Source: Stenotrophomonas sp. SY1 | GTDB lineage: Bacteria; Pseudomonadota; Gammaproteobacteria; Xanthomonadales; Xanthomonadaceae | Length of the DNA: 64,000 bases | Assembly (NCBI RefSeq): GCF_021202945.1 | Contig: NZ_JAJOYR010000002.1 | Span: forward strand, 731,815-795,814 | Direction of reading: 5' to 3' | In this document: piece by piece, positions 1-8,120 of the stretch | Layout of the letters: every line of letters starts with the position of its first letter | How positions within the stretch are numbered: the first letter of the stretch is position 1 | Translations under genes and position numbers: made by a program | Notes under the pieces: model-generated | Told to the model about the DNA's origin: nothing | Seen by the model: only the letters and a program-made list of their open reading frames with translations | Database searches by the model: none

Positions 1-794
1 ACGATGCGCTGCCGCTGCTGCCGACCGCGTTGCTGATCGCCCGCGACGAGTACCCGGAACTGGACCCGGCCACCTACGACCGCATGTTGCAGGCCCATGC
101 CGACCACCTGCGGGTGGAGGTGGATTCCATCGGCGAATGGCCGCTGAAGGTGGCAGCGATCAACCATCACCTGTTCAACGAACTGGGTTACAGCGGCGAC
201 AACGACGAGTACTACGACCCGCGCAACAGTTATCTGAACAAGGTATTCGAGCGCCGCCTGGGCAACCCGATTTCGCTGGCGCTGGTGCAGATGGAAGTCT
301 CGCGCCGGCTCGGCCTGCCGCTGGAAGGCATTTCCTTCCCCGGCCATTTCCTGGTCCGCCTGCCGGTGGAAGACGGCGTGCTGATCATGGATCCGTTCAA
401 TGGTGGGCGCCCGCTGGGTGTGGATGAACTGCGCGAACGTGCACGCAGCAATCTGGGCGGCGAAACCCCGGACGACAACGTGCTGGCGCAGATTCTGGAC
501 CCGGCACCGCACCGCGCGATCCTGATGCGCATGCTGCGCAACCTGCATGGCGTGTACGTCGAACGCGAAGAATGGGACCGCGCCGCACGCAGTGTCGATC
601 GCGTGCTCAAACTGGCCCCGGACCAGGCCGACGCGGTCCGCGACCGTGGCCTGGCCTATCTGCAACTGGAGCACCTGGCCGGGGCCCGCGCCGATCTGGC
701 GCGTTATCTGAAGATGGAACCGGACGCTAGCGATGCGGCCACCATCCGCGACCGCCTGATCGAGTTGAACAGCGAACGGCCAAGGCTGCATTGA
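1..794 (+). CDS. SirB1-family protein, 5'-truncated by window edge
   Basis: The reading frame is open to the left edge; codons before position 30 already encode a family-like stretch (DALPLLPTALLIARDEYPEL), so the true start lies outside the window. The visible part is about 263 residues. The first two thirds match the SirB1/transglutaminase-like fold (GNPISLALV, then FPGHFLVRL, both typical of this family), and the last 80 residues form TPR-like helices (RDRGLAYLQLEHLAGARADL). Family members are widespread cytosolic proteins of poorly known function; they keep a transglutaminase-like scaffold and no enzymatic activity can be claimed here. It ends 220 bases before a pair of REP elements and is convergent with rubredoxin. 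Confidence 0.85.
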   Translation, partial: DALPLLPTALLIARDEYPELDPATYDRMLQAHADHLRVEVDSIGEWPLKVAAINHHLFNELGYSGDNDEYYDPRNSYLNKVFERRLGNPISLALVQMEVSRRLGLPLEGISFPGHFLVRLPVEDGVLIMDPFNGGRPLGVDELRERARSNLGGETPDDNVLAQILDPAPHRAILMRMLRNLHGVYVEREEWDRAARSVDRVLKLAPDQADAVRDRGLAYLQLEHLAGARADLARYLKMEPDASDAATIRDRLIELNSERPRLH

Positions 795-821
795 GGTAAC
801 AACGCTCGTACCGGCGCGCCC

Positions 822-994
822 GTAGGAGCAGCTTCAGCCGCGAAGCCGCTACAGCGACCGAAGCCGGGAACAAACGCGATTCCTTCGAGGAAACCACCCA
901 GGGCATTCGGCATTTGGCCCACATCCTTCGGACACGCGCCGTCATCACCCGGCTCCGGATACCCCGTCTGCTTCGCGGCTGAAGCCGCTCCTAC
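822..994. repeat. Inverted pair of GTAGGAGC-type REP elements
   Basis: Positions 822-846 hold a copy starting GTAGGAGCAGCTTCAGCCGC and 970-994 hold the same sequence in reverse orientation. Each copy is itself an imperfect hairpin. The pair sits between two convergent genes, the classic place for REP doublets, where they can stabilise transcript ends. Further copies of the same family occur at 12.3, 17.5, 26.7-27.0 and 48.2-48.3 kb. Confidence 0.85.
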
Positions 995-1016
995 CCGGTG
1001 CGGCTCTACGCGCGCG

Positions 1017-1208
1017 TCAATCCAGCTCGACCATCTCGAAGTCGTCCTTGGTCACGCCGCAGTCCGGGCAGGTCCAGGTGTCGGGCACGTCTTCCCAACG
1101 CGTGCCCGGGGCGATGCCTTCTTCCGGCAGGCCGTCGGCCTCGCGGTAGATGAAACCGCAGACAACGCACATCCAGTTGCGGAAGGTGGAGGCCGTGGCG
1201 TCGGACAT
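1017..1208 (-). CDS. Rubredoxin
   Basis: A 63-residue single-domain rubredoxin, a small cytosolic one-electron carrier with an Fe(Cys)4 centre. The four ligands are C14 and C17 (CVVCG) and C47 and C50 (CPDCG), with the usual aromatic and acidic residues between them ([17 protein letters not shown]). The length is only slightly above the usual 52-55, from a short N-terminal extension. It is transcribed divergently from thiE with a 71-base gap. Rubredoxins often serve alkane hydroxylases or peroxide/superoxide reduction, but no such partner is near, so the electron acceptor is unknown. Confidence 0.95.
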   Translation of the reverse strand: MSDATASTFRNWMCVVCGFIYREADGLPEEGIAPGTRWEDVPDTWTCPDCGVTKDDFEMVELD

Positions 1209-1279
1209 CGGGGATAATCGCCGGTCAAAGAAACGGCGTTGATTGTCACACTCCCGCCGCCGTACCGGTAGCCATCCCC

Positions 1280-1906
1280 ATGCCCAACCTCCATTCCGCG
1301 CCCCGTGGCGTGTACCTGATCACCCCGGATGAGACCGACAGCGCCCGCCTGCTCGCGCGCGTGCAGCCACTGCTGGCCGGCACCACCTGGCTGCAATACC
1401 GCAACAAGGCGGTGGATGCGCCGACCCGCCTGGCCCAGGCCACGGCGCTGCAGGCGTTGTGCAGCGCGGCCGGGGTGCCGTTGATCATCAATGATGAGGC
1501 GGAACTGGCACGCCAGGTCGGCGCCGCCGGTGTGCATCTGGGTGAAGACGACGGCGACATCGCCGCCGCCCGCGCCCTGCTTGGCCCGCAGGCGATCGTC
1601 GGTGCCTCCTGCTACGACGAGTTGGAACTGGCCCAGCGCGCGGTGCGCGCCGGCGCCAGCTACGTCGCCTTCGGCGCGTTCTTCCCCAGCCGCAGCAAGC
1701 AGACCCCACGCCGCGCATCCCCGGAACTGCTGCGACAAAGCGCCGCACTGGGCGTGCCGCGGGTGGCCATCGGTGGGTTGACGCCGGACAATGCAGGCCC
1801 CGTTGTCGAAGCCGGCGCGGACCTGATCGCGGTGATCAGCGGCGTATTTGCCGAGGATGATCCGGTCGCTGCGTTGCAGGCGTATCGGCGTTGTTTCCAG
1901 AATTGA
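1280..1906 (+). CDS. thiE: Thiamine-phosphate synthase
   Basis: 208 residues, the normal size for ThiE. It joins HMP-PP and the thiazole phosphate into thiamine monophosphate in the cytosol. Visible family motifs in order are LQYRNK (38-43), ND at 71-72, HLGEDDG (87-92), the [10 protein letters not shown] loop (131-140), AIGG (163-166) and AVISG (184-188) in a TIM barrel. The start at ATG 1280 puts the conserved VYLITP strand at residue 11, as in relatives. The C-terminal half follows the family without interruption. The other thiamine gene in the window, thiC, lies 47 kb away and has a TPP riboswitch; no riboswitch is visible in front of thiE. Confidence 0.95.
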   Translation: MPNLHSAPRGVYLITPDETDSARLLARVQPLLAGTTWLQYRNKAVDAPTRLAQATALQALCSAAGVPLIINDEAELARQVGAAGVHLGEDDGDIAAARALLGPQAIVGASCYDELELAQRAVRAGASYVAFGAFFPSRSKQTPRRASPELLRQSAALGVPRVAIGGLTPDNAGPVVEAGADLIAVISGVFAEDDPVAALQAYRRCFQN

Positions 1907-1933
1907 TCGCGTTGCAGAACGACATCGCCGTTT

Positions 1934-2058
1934 CCTTCTCCCTCCGGGAGAAGGTGGCGCGAAGCGCCGGATGAGGGTCTGGGCGAAGCTCCGTGCAAAC
2001 AGCCTGCACGAAGCTGCACCCGACCCTCTCCCCAACCCCTCTCCCGGAGGGAGAGGGG
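1934..2058. repeat. Intergenic repeat with CTTCTCCC hairpin ends
   Basis: The stretch begins with an imperfect hairpin (CCTTCTCCC tcc GGGAGAAGG, 1934-1954), continues with GGCGCGAAGCGCCGGATGAG and ends with a second hairpin (CCCTCTCCC...GGGAGAGGGG, about 2038-2058). It lies between thiE and hemL and may act as terminator for thiE. Close relatives of its left end recur at 3472-3700 and, unexpectedly, inside the mpl coding sequence at 27942-27991. Confidence 0.7.
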
Positions 2059-2106
2059 CTTGATCCTGCGCCATTCGACATTGTTACTATCTTGAAGGAG
2101 TTACCC

Positions 2107-3399
2107 ATGAACCACGCTCAATCCCACGCCCTGTTCGAGCGCGCGCAGACGCTGCTGCCCGGTGGCGTCAATTCACCGGTGCGCGCGTTCAAGTCGGTCG
2201 GCGGTGAGCCGTTCTTCGTGGAGCGCGCCGACGGCGTGTACCTGCATGACGTCGATGGCAACCGCTACATCGACTACGTCGGCTCGTGGGGCCCGATGAT
2301 CGTCGGCCACAACCATCCGGCCGTGCGCCAGGCGGTGAAGAAGGCGATCGACAACGGGCTGTCGTTCGGCGCGCCGTGTGCGGCCGAAGTGACCATGGCC
2401 GAGACCATCACCGCGCTGGTGCCGTCGTGCGAGATGGTGCGCATGGTCAACTCCGGCACCGAAGCCACCTTGTCGGCCATTCGACTGGCGCGTGGCGCCA
2501 CCGGCCGCAACAAGATCGTGAAGTTCGAGGGCTGCTACCACGGCCATGGCGATTCGTTCCTGGTCAAGGCCGGCAGCGGCATGCTGACCCTGGGCGTGCC
2601 AACCTCGCCGGGCGTGCCGGCGGGCTTGAGCGAACTCACCCTCACCCTGCCCTACAACGATTTCGAGGCGGCCACCGCGCTGTTCGAACAGCAGGGCACG
2701 GACATCGCCGGCCTGATCATCGAACCGGTGGTCGGCAACGCCAACTGCATCCCACCGCGCGAAGGCTACCTGCAGCACCTGCGCGCGCTCTGCACGCAGT
2801 ACGGGGCACTGCTGATCTTCGACGAAGTGATGACCGGCTTCCGTGTCGCCCTTGGCGGTGCGCAGGCGCATTACGGCATCACCCCGGACCTGACCACGTT
2901 CGGCAAGATCATCGGCGGCGGCATGCCGGTGGGCGCGTATGGCGGCCGTCGCGAATTGTTGTCGCAGATCGCCCCGGCCGGCCCGATCTACCAGGCCGGC
3001 ACGCTCAGCGGCAATCCGGTGGCGATGGCGGCTGGTCTGGCGATGTTGCAGCTGATCCAGGAACCCGGTTTCCATGAGCGTCTCACCGCGGCCACCGCCA
3101 TGCTGTGCGATGGGCTGGAAGCGGCTGCGCGCGATGCCGGTGTTTCGGTCACCACCAATCGCGTCGGCGCGATGTTCGGGCTGTTCTTCACCGATGAGAA
3201 GGTGGAAACGTATGCGCAGGCCACCGCCTGCGATATCCCGGCGTTCAACCGCTTCTTCCACGCGATGCTGGAGCGTGGTGTGTTCCTGGCACCGTCGGCG
3301 TACGAAGCCGGCTTCCTGTCCAGCGCGCATGACGACGCGGTGATCGAGGCCACGCTGGTTGCAGCGCGTGAAGCCTTCAAGGTGGTTGCGGCGGGTTGA
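2107..3399 (+). CDS. hemL: Glutamate-1-semialdehyde 2,1-aminomutase
   Basis: A 430-residue PLP enzyme that converts glutamate-1-semialdehyde to 5-aminolevulinate, the committed supply for heme. Start ATG 2107 is chosen because GAAGGAG lies 7 bases upstream and the protein then begins [20 protein letters not shown], as in the family; the frame stays open upstream only through repeat DNA. The PLP lysine is K267 in [16 protein letters not shown] (115-120) binds cofactor phosphate, and the family signature VNSPVRAF is at 21-28. It is a single gene, flanked by repeat DNA on both sides. Confidence 0.97.
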   Translation: MNHAQSHALFERAQTLLPGGVNSPVRAFKSVGGEPFFVERADGVYLHDVDGNRYIDYVGSWGPMIVGHNHPAVRQAVKKAIDNGLSFGAPCAAEVTMAETITALVPSCEMVRMVNSGTEATLSAIRLARGATGRNKIVKFEGCYHGHGDSFLVKAGSGMLTLGVPTSPGVPAGLSELTLTLPYNDFEAATALFEQQGTDIAGLIIEPVVGNANCIPPREGYLQHLRALCTQYGALLIFDEVMTGFRVALGGAQAHYGITPDLTTFGKIIGGGMPVGAYGGRRELLSQIAPAGPIYQAGTLSGNPVAMAAGLAMLQLIQEPGFHERLTAATAMLCDGLEAAARDAGVSVTTNRVGAMFGLFFTDEKVETYAQATACDIPAFNRFFHAMLERGVFLAPSAYEAGFLSSAHDDAVIEATLVAAREAFKVVAAG

Positions 3400-3471
3400 T
3401 CCTGCTGCACCATCAACAGATGAAAGAGCCAGCGTGATGCCGGCTTTTTCATTTCTGCGCGAAAGCCTCCC

Positions 3472-3700
3472 CTCATCCGCCCTCCGGGCACCTTCTCCCG
3501 CGTGCGGGAGAAGGGACCGGGTCAGCGTGAGCGTCAGGATTGCAGCGCGACTTCAGTTCGCGACACTGCAAGCCTTCCCCCCCACGCGGGAGAAGGGATG
3601 GAGGCAGCGCAAGAGCCAGGGATGCAGCACGGTTCCAGTTCGCGGCATTGCAAACCCTTCTCCCGCATGCGGGAGAAGGTGCCCGAAGGGCGGATGAGGG
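3472..3700. repeat. Cluster of CTTCTCCCGC-type repeats in 343-base gene-free gap
   Basis: The 3400-3742 gap between convergent hemL and azurin holds no gene. It contains three copies of the hairpin CTTCTCCCGC..GCGGGAGAAGG (near 3490-3516, 3578-3598 and 3658-3680). The last two are embedded in an imperfect direct repeat of about 83 bases that also carries the words TTCAGTTCGCG and CACTGCAA. The cluster probably ends transcription from both sides. It is related to the repeat before hemL. Confidence 0.75.
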
Positions 3701-3742
3701 CAGCTCCTCCCTGGGAGACGCCGAACCTTCATCCCAGCCTGC

Positions 3743-4195
3743 TCAACCGAAAACGAGCTTGCCTTTCATCATTCCCCAGTGACCGGGGAACGAGCAGAAG
3801 AAGGTGTAGTCGCCACCGCGTGTCAGCTTGCTGGTGGCAAAGCGCACCTGCGTGGTCTGCCCGCCGCCGATCACCGGGGTGAACGCGATCACCCGCGCAT
3901 CGTTCTTGGGCAGATAACTATCGGCCAGGGTGGAACGCATGCCGGCGGTTGCCACCGGCTGGAAATCCGGCGTGCGGGTCAGCACCCAGTTATGCCCCAT
4001 CGCCGTGGCCGGCATCCGGCCGGTGTGCTTGAGGGTGAGGTCGACCTGGGTGCAGTCGGCCGCCACGCGGATCTGCGGCACCGAGAACTGCATGCGGTCG
4101 TTGCTTTCGATGGTGACCGCGCAGGTGCGGGCCAAGGCCGGAGCGGCGGGCAACAACAGGACGACAAGGGCCAACAAAAGACGGGAACGCTTCAC
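3743..4195 (-). CDS. azu: Azurin, periplasmic blue copper protein
   Basis: 150 residues with a signal peptide (MKRSRLLLALVVLLLPAAPALA, cut near residue 22) and a mature cupredoxin domain of normal azurin length. All type 1 copper ligands are present with family spacing: G67-H68 in MGHNW, C134 and H139 in FFCSFPGHW, and M143 as the axial ligand. The start codon is GTG with GGAG seven bases before it. Azurin shuttles electrons in the periplasm, usually between cytochromes and a nitrite reductase or peroxidase. No such partner is nearby, so its local role cannot be read. It is divergent from a HAD gene, with 134 bases between them. Confidence 0.95.
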   Translation of the reverse strand: MKRSRLLLALVVLLLPAAPALARTCAVTIESNDRMQFSVPQIRVAADCTQVDLTLKHTGRMPATAMGHNWVLTRTPDFQPVATAGMRSTLADSYLPKNDARVIAFTPVIGGGQTTQVRFATSKLTRGGDYTFFCSFPGHWGMMKGKLVFG

Positions 4196-4329
4196 GCCGA
4201 ACTCCGGGAACTAGCAGTGTCCCGATTCTAGGCAACTGACCCATAACGGCGCATGTGACGGGTTGTCGCAGGGATGCGCCGTCCCCGCGCAACACCGATA
4301 CTTGCCTGCTTCCCACGCATGTCCAGCCG

Positions 4330-4926
4330 ATGCCCGTACCGCACGCCCTGCTGCTTGATTTCGACGGCCTGCTCGCCGATTACGACCATCGCCGCTTCCT
4401 GCTGCAATTGGCCGACGCAGCGGGCTGCGACACCGTGCAGCTGGATACCGCCCTGCGCAGCGAACGCATCGAACTGGCCCATGCGCGCGGCGAACTCGAT
4501 GGCGTGCAGCTGTTGCAGGCGTTGAACAGCCGGCTCGGCGCCAGCTTGCAGGCAAGCGACTGGCAGCGCGCGCGCCTGGCCGCAACCTCGGTGCGACGGG
4601 ACTGCGTCAGCGTACTCGACCAGCTCCGCGCCGATGTCCGCCTCGCCGTGCTGACCAACAACGGTTTGCTGACGCTGCCGGTACTCCAACAACTGCTGCC
4701 GGACCGCACGGTGCTGTGCAGCGCCATGCTGGGCGTACGCAAACCCGACCCGGCCGCCTATCACGCTGCCTGCAGTGCATTGCAGTGCGATCCGGCGCGC
4801 ACGCTGTTCGTCGATCACCTGTTCCGCAATGTGCAGGGCGCGCGTGCCGCCGGGCTGCAATCGGATACCGCGTATCACGCGCAGTCGTTGCGACGCCTGC
4901 TGCGCCGCCAGCATCTGCTGCGCTGA
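4330..4926 (+). CDS. HAD-superfamily hydrolase (subfamily IA-like)
   Basis: 198 residues. The nucleophile motif is at the N-terminus (LLDFDGLLADYD; D10 and D12), motif II is LTNNG (108-112), motif III lysine is K138 in VRKPDP, and motif IV is LFVDHLFRNV (159-168). The second acidic residue of motif IV, usually D, is here H163, while D162 is kept. A helical cap lies between residues 15 and 90. I chose ATG 4330 because the catalytic motif then starts at residue 8; a GTG at 4255 would add 25 residues with no family likeness. Probably a small-molecule phosphatase; substrate unknown. Confidence 0.85.
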   Translation: MPVPHALLLDFDGLLADYDHRRFLLQLADAAGCDTVQLDTALRSERIELAHARGELDGVQLLQALNSRLGASLQASDWQRARLAATSVRRDCVSVLDQLRADVRLAVLTNNGLLTLPVLQQLLPDRTVLCSAMLGVRKPDPAAYHAACSALQCDPARTLFVDHLFRNVQGARAAGLQSDTAYHAQSLRRLLRRQHLLR

Positions 4927-5001
4927 CGCAGGCGTTCGCGGCGATTGAAGTTCATTTGATCTCCGCTGGCGACACTGGGCTCCCGTTCCCCGGAGCCGAC
5001 C

Positions 5002-6129
5002 ATGAATCCCCTGTCCCGTGTGCTTCTCACCGCCAGCGTCTGCCTGCTGGCAACATCCGCCACCCCGTTGCTGGCCGCGCCCTCAACCGACAAGGTGCTG
5101 ATCGTGGTCAGCGGCGAAGGCAAGGACACCGGCAAGCAACGCCCTGGCTATGAATTCGATGAACTGTCGCAGGCCTGGGGGGTGTTCAAGGCCAACGGTC
5201 TGGAAGTAGAGATCGCCAGCCCCAAGGGTGGCCCGGTCGAGGCGGACAAGTACAACCCGGCCGAGCCGTTCAACGCGGCCCTGCTGGCCGACAAGGAGGC
5301 CATGCGCAAGCTTGCCGACACCCAGGCAACCAGCACGCTGGAAGCCGATGACTACGCGGCGATCTACGTGGTCGGTGGCAAGGGCGCGATGTTCGACCTG
5401 CCCCGCGACGCCAGCCTGCGGCAGTTGGCAGGCCGCATCTGGGACAACGGCGGCATCGTGGCCGCGGTCTGCCACGGGCCGGCGGCGTTGGTGGATGTGC
5501 GCCTGGCCGATGGCAGCCTGCTGGTGAACGGGCGCAAGCTCACCGGCTTCAGCAATGAGGAAGAAGCCCTGTTCGGCAAGAAATGGGCGGCGGAGTTTCC
5601 GTGGCTGCTGGAAGACACGATGCGCCAACGGGGCGCACACTGGGCCGAAGCGCCGTTGATGATGCCCAAGCTGGTCGTTGATGGCCGCCTGATCACCGGC
5701 CAGAACCCCTATTCAACCTATGCCGTCGCCGAGGCCATCGTGCGGGCCACCGGACGTACGCCCGTAGCGCGCACGCCATCACGTGACGAGCTGAGCATGG
5801 CGCTGGTTGAACGCCTGCTGGCGGGCGATGCGCAGGGCCCGCGTGATGCACTGGCCACCGAACCTGGCCGCTACCACATCGATCTGATCGGCATTCTTGG
5901 CTACTACCAGGCGCAGGCCGCCACCGATGATGCCGCGCTGGAGCAGGCATTGCAGGTGATGGACCTGGCCCTGCCACACATGCACGAGCCACAGCTGAAA
6001 CTGGCCGCCGCCGAAGCACACCTCAAGCTCAAGCGCCCGCAGCAGGCACGGACGCTGGTACTGAAGGCACTGGAAACAGATCCCAAGCTGGAACAGGCTC
6101 AAGCCCTACTGCAACGGATTGATGGCTGA
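5002..6129 (+). CDS. Exported DJ-1/PfpI (class I amidotransferase-like) protein with helical tail
   Basis: 375 residues with a clear signal peptide (cut near residue 26). Residues 30-260 form a DJ-1/PfpI domain: E51 in PGYEFDE, and the nucleophile elbow AVCHGPAAL with C157-H158, as in Hsp31-type members (glyoxalase III, chaperone or deglycase activities in relatives). Residues 270-375 are alpha-helical and end in a TPR-like motif (KLKRPQQARTLVLKALETDP). GGAG lies seven bases before ATG 5002. It is the first gene of a tight operon: the next start is three bases after its stop. Export to the periplasm is unusual for this family, which is mostly cytosolic. Substrate unknown. Confidence 0.85.
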   Translation: MNPLSRVLLTASVCLLATSATPLLAAPSTDKVLIVVSGEGKDTGKQRPGYEFDELSQAWGVFKANGLEVEIASPKGGPVEADKYNPAEPFNAALLADKEAMRKLADTQATSTLEADDYAAIYVVGGKGAMFDLPRDASLRQLAGRIWDNGGIVAAVCHGPAALVDVRLADGSLLVNGRKLTGFSNEEEALFGKKWAAEFPWLLEDTMRQRGAHWAEAPLMMPKLVVDGRLITGQNPYSTYAVAEAIVRATGRTPVARTPSRDELSMALVERLLAGDAQGPRDALATEPGRYHIDLIGILGYYQAQAATDDAALEQALQVMDLALPHMHEPQLKLAAAEAHLKLKRPQQARTLVLKALETDPKLEQAQALLQRIDG

Positions 6130-6132
6130 GCC

Positions 6133-6834
6133 ATGCCCCTGCCTGCGCTGCGCATTCTGGTGATCGAAGACAACCGCCTGCTGCGTGACAACCTGCAGGC
6201 GCTGTTCGCCGCGCACGGCTTCCACAGCGAGTTCGCCGCAGACGGCCGCAGTGGCCTGCAGTCGGCACTGGCCGCGCCGCCGGACGTGCTGGTGCTGGAC
6301 CTGGGCCTGCCCGGCATGGACGGCCTGCAGGTATGCCAGCAGCTGCGGGCCGATGCCGACCGCCACATCCCGATCCTGATGCTGACCGCGCGTGATGCGC
6401 TGGATGACCGTCTGCGCGGCTTCCGCAGCGGTGCCGATGACTATCTGGTCAAACCCTTCGCCGGCGAAGAGCTGGTTGCGCGCTGCATCGCCCTGTCGCA
6501 ACGCCACCGGGCCGGGCAGACGCATGTGCTGCGCATCGGCAGCCTGCATATCGACCGGCGCAGCCACAGCGTTCATCGCGACGGGCAGCTGCTGGAGCTG
6601 CACCAGACCAGCCACGACATCCTGCTCGCGCTGGCAGAGGCCTGGCCGCGCACGCTCACCCGCAGCGAGCTGGTGCAGCGGCTTTGGGGAGACGCACCGC
6701 CCGACTCTGATCCGCTGCGCACCCATCTTTACCTGCTGCGGCAGGCCTTGGACAAACCCTTCGCCACGCAGATGCTCAAGACGGTGCATGGCGTCGGCTT
6801 CCGGCTTGAATCCGACGAGGCACCTACGTCATGA
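6133..6834 (+). CDS. OmpR-family response regulator
   Basis: 233 residues. The receiver domain (1-120) carries the acidic pocket E12-D13, the phosphoacceptor D56 in LVLDLGLPG, the T85 switch residue in LTAR, and K107 in LVKPF. The C-terminal winged helix (about 135-228) matches the OmpR/PhoB DNA-binding domain, ending in LKTVHGVGFRL. It starts three bases after the DJ-1 gene and its stop overlaps the kinase start (ATGA), so the pair is translationally coupled. It presumably controls its own operon; no operator could be identified. Confidence 0.93.
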   Translation: MPLPALRILVIEDNRLLRDNLQALFAAHGFHSEFAADGRSGLQSALAAPPDVLVLDLGLPGMDGLQVCQQLRADADRHIPILMLTARDALDDRLRGFRSGADDYLVKPFAGEELVARCIALSQRHRAGQTHVLRIGSLHIDRRSHSVHRDGQLLELHQTSHDILLALAEAWPRTLTRSELVQRLWGDAPPDSDPLRTHLYLLRQALDKPFATQMLKTVHGVGFRLESDEAPTS

Positions 6835-8120
6835 GCCGCTCCAGCACGCCGCCACGAAGGCATCTGCGCAACCGGCTGATGCTCGCCTTCGCCGGCTTCA
6901 CGCTAGTGGTGGCTGCCCTGTTCGGACTGTACGTGGCCGTGTTCGCTTACGCGGTGGAGGACATGTTCTTCAACGGCCTGTTGGACCGTGAAGCCGGCGA
7001 GCAGATCGAACACCATGCACGCACCGGCCAATGGAAGACACCGCGTGAATCGTGGATGCAGGTGATCGCGTCGCCCGATCAGCTCCCCGACGGCATCGCC
7101 GGCACACTGGCTGCTGAACCACACCGCACCGAGTTTCCCGGAGTCGACGGTCGCCACTACCACCTCAAACGCCTGCAGCCCGCAGACACCGGCAAGCCCG
7201 CCTGGTTGCTCGCCGAAGTCAGCCAATTGCTGGTGGTGCGACCCCAGCGCGCGGCGCTGTTGCAGTTGTTGGCGTGGACGGGCGTGGCGGTAATCAGCCT
7301 CGCACTGCTGCTGGGCTGGTGGTTGGCCCGGCGTACCACCGCCCCGCTCTCGAAGCTGGCACAGCTGGTGGACCAAACCGACCCGCAACACATGCCGGAC
7401 ACCTTCGCAGCGGAATTCCCCAATGATGAAGTCGGTGTACTGGCAGAACGACTGCAGGCGCTGATCGCCCGTATCCGCGCGTTCGTCAGTCGCGAGCGCG
7501 AGTTCACCCGCGATGCCAGCCACGAGTTGCGAACGCCGCTGGCCGTGATCCGCAGTACCACCGAGCGACTGGCGCGTGAGCCGGGGCTTTCGACCAGTAC
7601 CCGACAAGGCCTGGCCCATATCCAGCAATCGACCCTGCAGCTTGAGCAGACGGTGGCCATGCTGCTGACGCTCGCGCGCGAACAGGCATTGCCTGCTGAT
7701 GGCCAGCCCCTGCGCGTCCTGCCGATGCTGGAGCGGGTTGTCATCGAGCAATCACCGCTGCTCGATGGCAAGGACATCCACCTCGATCTCGACGTTCCCA
7801 CACAGGCCACCAGCACGCTGCCGGCAGCGGTGCTGCAGGTACTGCTGGCCAACCTCATCGGCAATGCGTTCGCCCACACCGATGCAGGACAGATCCGCGT
7901 GGCCGTCGAAGCGCAGCGGTTGTGCATTTCCAATCCCGGCGTAGCAATCAGCAACGACGCGTTGCGCCCCTTCGTCAAGGACGAAGCCAGCAGCGGCTTT
8001 GGTCTGGGCCTGGCCATCGTGCGTCGCCTGTGCGACCACCACGGCATCGACCTGGTCATCGACAACACCGAACAACTGACGACGGTCAGCTTCGCGCTTG
8101 CCACAGAGCCTGCGCCATGA
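6831..8120 (+). CDS. Membrane sensor histidine kinase
   Basis: 429 residues. Two membrane segments (about 20-42 and 145-166) enclose a periplasmic sensor region of about 100 residues with no recognised domain. A HAMP-like linker follows (167-222). The phosphoacceptor is H231 in DASHELRTPLAVIRS. The ATPase domain shows the N box (NLIGNAFAHT) and a G2-type box (SGFGLGLAIVRRL). It overlaps the regulator upstream and the serine hydrolase downstream by four bases each (ATGA), so the kinase, its regulator and the hydrolase are made together. The signal is unknown; the gene order suggests a cell-wall or envelope cue. Confidence 0.93.
   Translation: MSRSSTPPRRHLRNRLMLAFAGFTLVVAALFGLYVAVFAYAVEDMFFNGLLDREAGEQIEHHARTGQWKTPRESWMQVIASPDQLPDGIAGTLAAEPHRTEFPGVDGRHYHLKRLQPADTGKPAWLLAEVSQLLVVRPQRAALLQLLAWTGVAVISLALLLGWWLARRTTAPLSKLAQLVDQTDPQHMPDTFAAEFPNDEVGVLAERLQALIARIRAFVSREREFTRDASHELRTPLAVIRSTTERLAREPGLSTSTRQGLAHIQQSTLQLEQTVAMLLTLAREQALPADGQPLRVLPMLERVVIEQSPLLDGKDIHLDLDVPTQATSTLPAAVLQVLLANLIGNAFAHTDAGQIRVAVEAQRLCISNPGVAISNDALRPFVKDEASSGFGLGLAIVRRLCDHHGIDLVIDNTEQLTTVSFALATEPAP

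Noticed and set aside
1993..2106. 38-residue N-terminal extension of HemL
   Set aside because: It translates the intergenic repeat; the ribosome-binding site GAAGGAG belongs to ATG 2107.
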